Source of the DNA: Clostridiales bacterium UBA4696 | GTDB lineage: Bacteria > Bacillota > Clostridia > Oscillospirales > Oscillospiraceae | Direction: 5' to 3' | Assembly: GCA_002404795.1 (NCBI GenBank) | Contig: DHKK01000003.1 | Location: forward strand, 8,824 to 19,146 | DNA: 10,323 nucleotides | In this document: positions 5,936 to 10,323 of the stretch, one piece after another | How the letters are laid out: each line of letters begins with the position of its first letter | Numbering within the stretch: position 1 is the stretch's first letter | Notes under the pieces: model-generated | Told to the model about the DNA's origin: nothing | What the model saw: the letters and a program-made list of their open reading frames with translations, nothing else | Databases searched by the model: none | Made by a program: the position numbers and the translations under genes

Positions 5936-7300
5936 TCATTTCATGAATTTCTTTACCATCCGCAGCTTCTTTTCCGAGTACGGGTGATAGCGTAGCGGCA
6001 GGTCGAGCCAGGTCGCTTTTTTGACGATCGAGCGCGCGTGGGTGAAGGTCTCGAAGCTCTTTTTGCCGTGATAGCTGCCCATGCCGCTGTGGCCGACGCC
6101 GCCGAAGGGCATGTGCGTCGTGGCCAGATGGATGATCGTGTCATTGATGCAGCCGCCGCCAAACGAGCAGCTGTCCAGCACCTGCCGCTCCGCGGCCCGG
6201 TCGGACGTGAACAGATACAGAGCCAGCGGCTTTTCCCGGCCGCGGATGAAGTCGATGGCCTCCTGCAGGTGTTCAAAGGTCAGCATGGGCAGGATCGGCC
6301 CGAAGATCTCCTCCTGCATCACGGGGCTGTCCGGCGAGACGCCCTCCAGCAGCGTGGGCGCGACGAAGCGCGTTTTTTCGTCAAAGGTTCCGCCGACGCA
6401 CGCGTTTTGCCCTTCGAGCAGCTTCGTCACGCGGGCAAAGTGCTTTTCGGAGACGATCACAGGCATCTCGTCCATCCGGCCGTCCGGGAAGAATTCCTGC
6501 AACGCCGCCCGGTATTCGCGCACGAAGGCGTCCTTGACCGACGCGTCGATCAGCAGATAATCCGGCTCCACACACGTCTGCCCGGCATTCAGGACCTTGC
6601 CGAAGGCGATGCGCCGCGCGGCGAGCTTCAGATCAGCCGTTTTGTCGACGATGACGGGGCTTTTGCCGCCAAGCTCCAGCGTGACGGGGGTCAGGTGCTT
6701 CGCCGCGGCCTCCATCACGACCTTGCCGACGGCGACGCTGCCGGTAAAGAAGATCGTGTCGAACCGCTGGGCGAGCAGCGCGCTGTTTTCCGCGCGGCCG
6801 CCCTCGACGGCGGCGATGTAGTGCGCGTCAAAGGTCTCGCGGATGAGCTTTGCGATGGCTGCGCTCGTAGCCGGGGCGTAGGCCGAGGGCTTGACGATGG
6901 CGCAGTTGCCGCCGGAGATCGCGCCGACCAGCGGCGACAGGCACAGCTGCACGGGGTAATTCCACGGCGAGATGATCAGCGCCACGCCGTAGGGCTCGGG
7001 CGAGACGAAGCTCTTCGACGGAAACTGCGCCAGCGGCGTCGGCACCGCCCGCTCGCGCATCCAGCCCTTCAGATGCTTCAGATGGAAGCGCAGCTCCTCA
7101 AGCACCATGCCGGTCTCGCACATGTAGACCTCCATCGGCGCCTTGCGGAAATCCTGCATCATCGCCTGCTCGAGCAGCTGCTCGTTGTCCCGCAGGGCCT
7201 GCTGCAGCTTTTTGAGCTGCGCAAGGCGGAAGGCGTACGGGCGCGTCGCGCCGGTATCAAAATACGTCCGCTGCGCGCGGACAAGCTCCTGCATGTCCAT
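5936..7300 (-). CDS. aldehyde dehydrogenase, ALDH3 (class 3) type
   Basis: Predicted NAD(P)-dependent oxidation of an aldehyde to its acid, 454 aa, the usual length of the short class 3 family. Catalytic residues are present: Asn114 in SPWNYP, Glu209 in TLELGGKSP and the nucleophile Cys243 in NAGQTCVEPDY. FTGS (185-188) lies at the cofactor-binding fold. The family-typical C-terminal stretch CINDTIIHLATTHMPFGGVG is also present. The ATG has AGGAG 5 bases upstream. Substrates of this family are usually medium or long aliphatic or aromatic aldehydes. It follows rhaB at 54 bases on the same strand, but a terminator-like hairpin lies between, so a link to rhamnose breakdown (for example lactaldehyde oxidation) is only a guess. 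I see no promoter of its own in the gap; it may depend on read-through. Confidence 0.93.
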   Translation of the reverse strand: MDMQELVRAQRTYFDTGATRPYAFRLAQLKKLQQALRDNEQLLEQAMMQDFRKAPMEVYMCETGMVLEELRFHLKHLKGWMRERAVPTPLAQFPSKSFVSPEPYGVALIISPWNYPVQLCLSPLVGAISGGNCAIVKPSAYAPATSAAIAKLIRETFDAHYIAAVEGGRAENSALLAQRFDTIFFTGSVAVGKVVMEAAAKHLTPVTLELGGKSPVIVDKTADLKLAARRIAFGKVLNAGQTCVEPDYLLIDASVKDAFVREYRAALQEFFPDGRMDEMPVIVSEKHFARVTKLLEGQNACVGGTFDEKTRFVAPTLLEGVSPDSPVMQEEIFGPILPMLTFEHLQEAIDFIRGREKPLALYLFTSDRAAERQVLDSCSFGGGCINDTIIHLATTHMPFGGVGHSGMGSYHGKKSFETFTHARSIVKKATWLDLPLRYHPYSEKKLRMVKKFMK

Positions 7301-7315
7301 GGTATCTCCTGTTCC

Positions 7316-7348
7316 AAAACCGCCGGAAGCGGCGCTTCCGGCGGTTTT
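7316..7348 (-). terminator. terminator after rhaB
   Basis: A perfect 15-bp stem (7316-7330 with 7334-7348) with a 3-base loop begins 6 bases past the rhaB stop. On the - strand the 3' arm ends GGCGGTTTT. The T-run is part of the stem, so partial read-through into the aldehyde dehydrogenase is possible. Confidence 0.8.
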
Positions 7349-7354
7349 TATGCG

Positions 7355-8818
7355 TTATTTGCCGAAGCTCTGCAGCTTCTGATAGGCCGCTTCCCACTCC
7401 GGCGCGTGATGCGGCTCGTAGGTGTCGACCGACTCGGAGCGGCGCACGACGGCGCGCAGCTCGTCCACATCCCGGATATCGCCCAGTGCCATGGCCTGCG
7501 CGAGCAGGTTGCCGATGGCCGCGCCCTCGACCGGGCCGGTGATGACAGGGCGGTCGATGGAGTCGGCTGCGAATTGGTTCAGCAGCTTGTTCTGGCAGCC
7601 GCCGCCGACAATGTTGAGCGTGTCGATGCGCGCGCCCTTGATCCCCTCCAGCCGCTCCAGCGCCCAGCGGTACTTGAGCGCAAGGGATTCATAGATGCAC
7701 CGCGCGGTCTGCCCGACCGTCTCCGGGACCGGCTGGCCGGTCCGGCGGGCGAAGCTGCGGATCTTCTCCGGCATCTGGCCGCCGGCGTAGAAGGTGCTGT
7801 CATCCGTGTCGATGATCGTGCGGAAGGGCTCGGCCTGCTTCGCTTCCTCGACGATGTCGTTCCAGCTGAGTTTTCTCCCGGCCTTCTGCCAGTCTCTCCT
7901 GCACTCCTGGATGAGCCACAGACCCATGATATTGCTGAGCGGCCGGAAGCCGCCCTGGATGGTGCCCTCATTGGAGAAATTTGCGTCGCGCACGGCGTCC
8001 GTCAAAATCGGCTCGTCCGTCTCCACGCCGAGCAGCGACCACGTGCCCGACGAGCAGAACGCGAAGCTGCCCGTGCCGGGGATGGCGGCCACGGCTGAGG
8101 CCGTGTCATGCGTGCCGACGGCGGCGAAATGCGCCTGATCAATGCCCAGCTCCTCCGCCAGCTCCGGGCGGAGCCGGCCGCGCAGCGTCCCTGCGCGGTC
8201 GATGGGCATGAAGATCTTTTTGGGCAGGCCCAGCGCGTCGATCGTCTGCCAGTCCCAGTCCTTGGTGGTGGGGTCATAGAGCATGGAGGTGGTGGTCTCG
8301 GTGTACTCGGATTTTTTCTCGCCTGTCAGGAAAAAGCCCAGCAGGTCCGGCATGAACAGCAGCGTCTGCGCGTTCGCAAGCGCCGGATCGTCCTGCAGCT
8401 TGCGGCGGTAGAGCTGATAGACGGTGTTGAAATTCATCGTCGCAATGCCCGTGCGGGCAAAGAGCGTCGGGAAGTCGACCGTCTTCCACACGGCCTCCAT
8501 ATCCGCGTCGACCGCGTAGCGGTACGACCGGGGATTGGACAGCAGCTGGTCGTTTTTGTCGAGCAGACCGTAGTCGACGCCCCAGGTATCGATGCCGAAG
8601 CAGTCAAGCTTTCCCACATCCGCGTTTTTGAACGCCAAAAAGCCCTGCTTCAGCTGATTGTAGAGATACGGCAGGTCCCAGTAGAACACGCCGTTCATTT
8701 CAATATAATTGTTTTCAAACCGGTGCAGCTCGCGCATGGTGATCTTTTCACCGTCGAACTGCCCCAAAATTGCGCGGCCGTTGCTCGCGCCGAGGTCGAA
8801 CGCCAACAGGTTTCTCAT
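7355..8818 (-). CDS. rhaB: rhamnulokinase
   Basis: Predicted FGGY-family sugar kinase that phosphorylates L-rhamnulose to L-rhamnulose 1-phosphate with ATP, 487 aa, the usual RhaB length. The N-terminal domain opens with the phosphate-binding DLGASNGR (8-15) and has GIDTWGVDYGLLD (75-87), a rhamnulokinase hallmark. The presumed catalytic base Asp238 lies in GTHDTASAV. The second domain carries SSGTWSLLG (256-264) and a C-terminal NIVGGGCQNKLLNQFAAD segment typical of RhaB. The ATG follows AAAGGGG at about 9 bases. It lies 25 bases behind the PHP-domain gene, so both are probably on one transcript. Rhamnose isomerase and rhamnulose-1-phosphate aldolase are not in the window. Fuculokinase is an alternative within FGGY kinases, but the motifs fit RhaB better. 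Confidence 0.92.
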   Translation of the reverse strand: MRNLLAFDLGASNGRAILGQFDGEKITMRELHRFENNYIEMNGVFYWDLPYLYNQLKQGFLAFKNADVGKLDCFGIDTWGVDYGLLDKNDQLLSNPRSYRYAVDADMEAVWKTVDFPTLFARTGIATMNFNTVYQLYRRKLQDDPALANAQTLLFMPDLLGFFLTGEKKSEYTETTTSMLYDPTTKDWDWQTIDALGLPKKIFMPIDRAGTLRGRLRPELAEELGIDQAHFAAVGTHDTASAVAAIPGTGSFAFCSSGTWSLLGVETDEPILTDAVRDANFSNEGTIQGGFRPLSNIMGLWLIQECRRDWQKAGRKLSWNDIVEEAKQAEPFRTIIDTDDSTFYAGGQMPEKIRSFARRTGQPVPETVGQTARCIYESLALKYRWALERLEGIKGARIDTLNIVGGGCQNKLLNQFAADSIDRPVITGPVEGAAIGNLLAQAMALGDIRDVDELRAVVRRSESVDTYEPHHAPEWEAAYQKLQSFGK

Positions 8819-8843
8819 GGTGTCATGCCCCTTTCGTCTTGGC

Positions 8844-10013
8844 TCAGCAGATGGCGGAGCCGGTCTTTTCGTGCCCGATCAGCTTCCACGTCGCGTCGAT
8901 CAGGTTGGAAAACAGCGGGTTTTCCATCGCCCGGATGACGAACGACTGGCGCGGGGAGTTGATATCCTCGCCCGAGACCTGGAACAGGCCGTTTTCGTCG
9001 CAGAGGCGGCGAAGTCTTTCCAGCTGCTCCGGCGTGTTGCGGGTCGGCATGTAGGTGACGGCGCGGATGCCGCAGTCTTTGATGCAGGCGATCACGTCGT
9101 CCAGATAGTCGTCCTCGAACTTCTGCGCCTTCTTGTCTCCCGTGACGGAGGCCGTCACGTCGCCGAGATACGCGTAGCACAAAAGCGCGTCGATTTCATC
9201 ACACAGCTTGGCCACATCGCGCACGTTTGGGCATTCGTCCGTTGCGTCGATGTAGATCTTCGGCACAAACGCGGATTTCAGGATACCCAGCAGATCGTAC
9301 TCGTAGAACGGATACGCGGTATCGAGCATCTGGTTTTTCTGCTTTTCACTGAGGCTCAGGCCGATAGAGGCGAGATAATCGGCCATCGGCTGGCCCTTCC
9401 CGGCCTTTTCGACCATTTTCTTTGCCAGCGCGTACATGAGGTGGCGTTCTGTCACGCCGCCGTCCTCCTTTGCCTCACTCAGCGGGAGCACGTCGCGGTC
9501 ATAGTCCAGCGCGATACCGGGCAGCAGCGCGTTGATTTTTTCGACCATCGCGCGGTTCCGGCGGCCTCTGGCCGCGCGGTAGGGCGCGAACCATGCGTTG
9601 AGCGTTTCAATCTTATCGTGCGGAACGGACTGGATGGTCATATAGCTGACGCCGACCTGATCGGGGTTGTTGGTGCGCTTGCCCTCCAGTGTCGTGCCGT
9701 TCATGGACACGCGGCACTCCATGCCGACGGTCACGGGCATGCCCACGAGCTCCGCCGCCGCGAGGAATTCCCGCGCACCGGAGATGGAGTCGTGGTCAAT
9801 GATCCCCGCCGTGCAAAGCCCCTCCATCCGCGCGGCATAGACCGCGGCGGTGGGAGAATACGGCGAAAACGAATAGGTCGTATGGATATGGTTGTTGATA
9901 TACTGCGGCACCATCGGCGGGAATTCGGTCGTCTTCAGAACCTCTTTGAGGTTCGCGAGCCGCTCCTCCCGCGCAGGCGCGTTCAGCTTTTCCAGAATGG
10001 CAATCTCGATCAT
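8844..10013 (-). CDS. PHP-domain metal-dependent hydrolase-like protein
   Basis: 389-aa protein with a PHP (polymerase and histidinol phosphatase) domain. Metal-binding signatures are NNHIHTTYSF with His42 and His44, IIDHDSIS with Asp73-His74-Asp75, and GMEC with Glu99. His191 in TERH and SGEDINSPRQSF (347-358) are further candidate ligands. Family members are phosphoesterases, but the substrate of this one is not shown. An insertion of about 110 residues (115-225) separates the first ligands from the second half, larger than in short PHP phosphatases. The ATG at 10013 is chosen because GGGGGAG sits 5 bases upstream; an upstream TTG at 10133 extends the frame through non-coding-looking sequence without a ribosome binding site. 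It is the first gene before rhaB, suggesting a role in use of rhamnose or related sugar phosphates, but this is inference. Confidence 0.85.
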   Translation of the reverse strand: MIEIAILEKLNAPAREERLANLKEVLKTTEFPPMVPQYINNHIHTTYSFSPYSPTAAVYAARMEGLCTAGIIDHDSISGAREFLAAAELVGMPVTVGMECRVSMNGTTLEGKRTNNPDQVGVSYMTIQSVPHDKIETLNAWFAPYRAARGRRNRAMVEKINALLPGIALDYDRDVLPLSEAKEDGGVTERHLMYALAKKMVEKAGKGQPMADYLASIGLSLSEKQKNQMLDTAYPFYEYDLLGILKSAFVPKIYIDATDECPNVRDVAKLCDEIDALLCYAYLGDVTASVTGDKKAQKFEDDYLDDVIACIKDCGIRAVTYMPTRNTPEQLERLRRLCDENGLFQVSGEDINSPRQSFVIRAMENPLFSNLIDATWKLIGHEKTGSAIC

Positions 10014-10323
10014 AAACGCTCCCCCGTCATATGCAAAATGTTCCCCTAATCTCTCCCGCGAAAAGGTCAAGCCCCAACAAATTTCTTCCGCACCTTCCAT
10101 TGACAGCAGACATCCAAACGCAGCTGCCCACAAATCCGGAGTCCCGTATCAGGCGGCGCGTACCAAGACGCCCGTAAGGTGACCACCGAGTGGAACGACG
10201 CCTAAAAACTAGGTCCTCACCTAAATTTAGAGGCAGATTGCACCCCGCGTCCCCACGCACTCTTTTCTCCCCAATCTTTTCTCTTGCGAGGGAAAAGATT
10301 GGGCCGTCGGAGGCGCGTCAGAA
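10014..10323. other. about 310-base non-coding region upstream of the PHP gene
   Basis: I see no gene I can support here. Open frames in it have no ribosome binding site and no recognisable product. It contains a 10-base palindrome CTAAATTTAG (10221-10230), small inverted repeats CCTA..TAGG (10201-10213) and CCAC..GTGG (10183-10193), and a strong hairpin at 10270-10303. A promoter for the PHP-rhaB transcript should lie here, but no good -35/-10 pair is visible on the - strand; TTGACC at about 10068-10063 lacks a matching -10. The density of small inverted repeats suggests a structured RNA or a dispersed intergenic repeat; neither can be shown from one copy. Confidence 0.4.
10270..10303. terminator. 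strong hairpin, possible terminator
   Basis: A 15-bp stem (10270-10284 with 10289-10303, one G-T pair) closes on a TGCG loop. Both arms contain CTTTT or AAAAG runs. No T-tract follows on either strand, so it is only a possible terminator of a gene beyond the window, or part of an intergenic repeat. Confidence 0.5.

Noticed and set aside
4018..8098. Very long open frames antisense to metI/metN (4018-5577) and to the aldehyde dehydrogenase and rhaB (6038-8098)
   Set aside because: They mirror convincing family proteins on the other strand, consist of low-complexity Arg/Asp/Val/Leu-rich translations and have no ribosome binding site. They arise from G+C-rich third positions. The same holds for frames antisense to htrA (1248-2786) and to the PHP gene (8709-10049).
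10100..10105. TTGACA as a + strand promoter
   Set aside because: No -10-like hexamer lies 16-18 bases downstream and no gene on the + strand follows within the window.
10014..10133. Extended start of the PHP protein from TTG at 10133
   Set aside because: No ribosome binding site; the extra 40 residues resemble no part of the PHP family, and ATG at 10013 has GGGGGAG 5 bases upstream.

Overview
The window is G+C-rich and codes on both strands, with strong GGAGG-type ribosome binding sites before nearly every gene. The genes are an NLPA-type lipoprotein methionine transporter, a membrane-anchored HtrA protease with one PDZ domain, a bacterial AraM/EgsA-like glycerol-1-phosphate dehydrogenase and a clostridial-looking rhamnulokinase. 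Together they point to a G+C-rich Clostridia member such as an Oscillospiraceae gut anaerobe. This placement is inferred from gene style, not from a marker gene. I see no rRNA, tRNA, CRISPR array or transposase.

Layout. On the + strand, a glycerol-1-phosphate dehydrogenase gene (52-1317) is followed by an htrA-like gene (1344-2783). These run into a strong hairpin terminator (2794-2829) shared with the converging metQ. Everything else is read on the - strand, from right to left. A roughly 310-base region of unknown role (10014-10323) precedes a PHP-domain protein gene and, 25 bases later, rhamnulokinase (rhaB). After a terminator-like hairpin come an ALDH3-type aldehyde dehydrogenase and a second hairpin. 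Then come a consensus promoter, a long leader, and the methionine ABC transporter operon metN-metI-metQ.

The most interesting part is the metN leader (5572-5837). A TTGACA/TATAAT promoter with a 17-base spacer drives a 32-codon ORF with its own ribosome binding site; seven of its codons 9-20 are Met. The ORF is followed by segments that can fold in three exclusive ways: Met codons with segment 2, segment 2 with segment 3, and segment 3 with segment 4, the last ending in a T-rich tract. This is the architecture of a trp/his-type ribosome-mediated attenuator, here apparently sensing charged Met-tRNA. I found no S-box (SAM-I riboswitch) or T-box motif, which are the usual methionine controls in Firmicutes. 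A second small ORF with a good ribosome binding site and a long hairpin separate metI from metQ.

How the genes work together: MetQ captures methionine (probably D/L-Met and related compounds), MetI is the channel and MetN the ATPase with a substrate-sensing NIL domain. The attenuator would raise transporter expression when Met-tRNA runs low. RhaB phosphorylates L-rhamnulose; the PHP protein probably shares its transcript, and the aldehyde dehydrogenase may or may not belong to the same sugar pathway.
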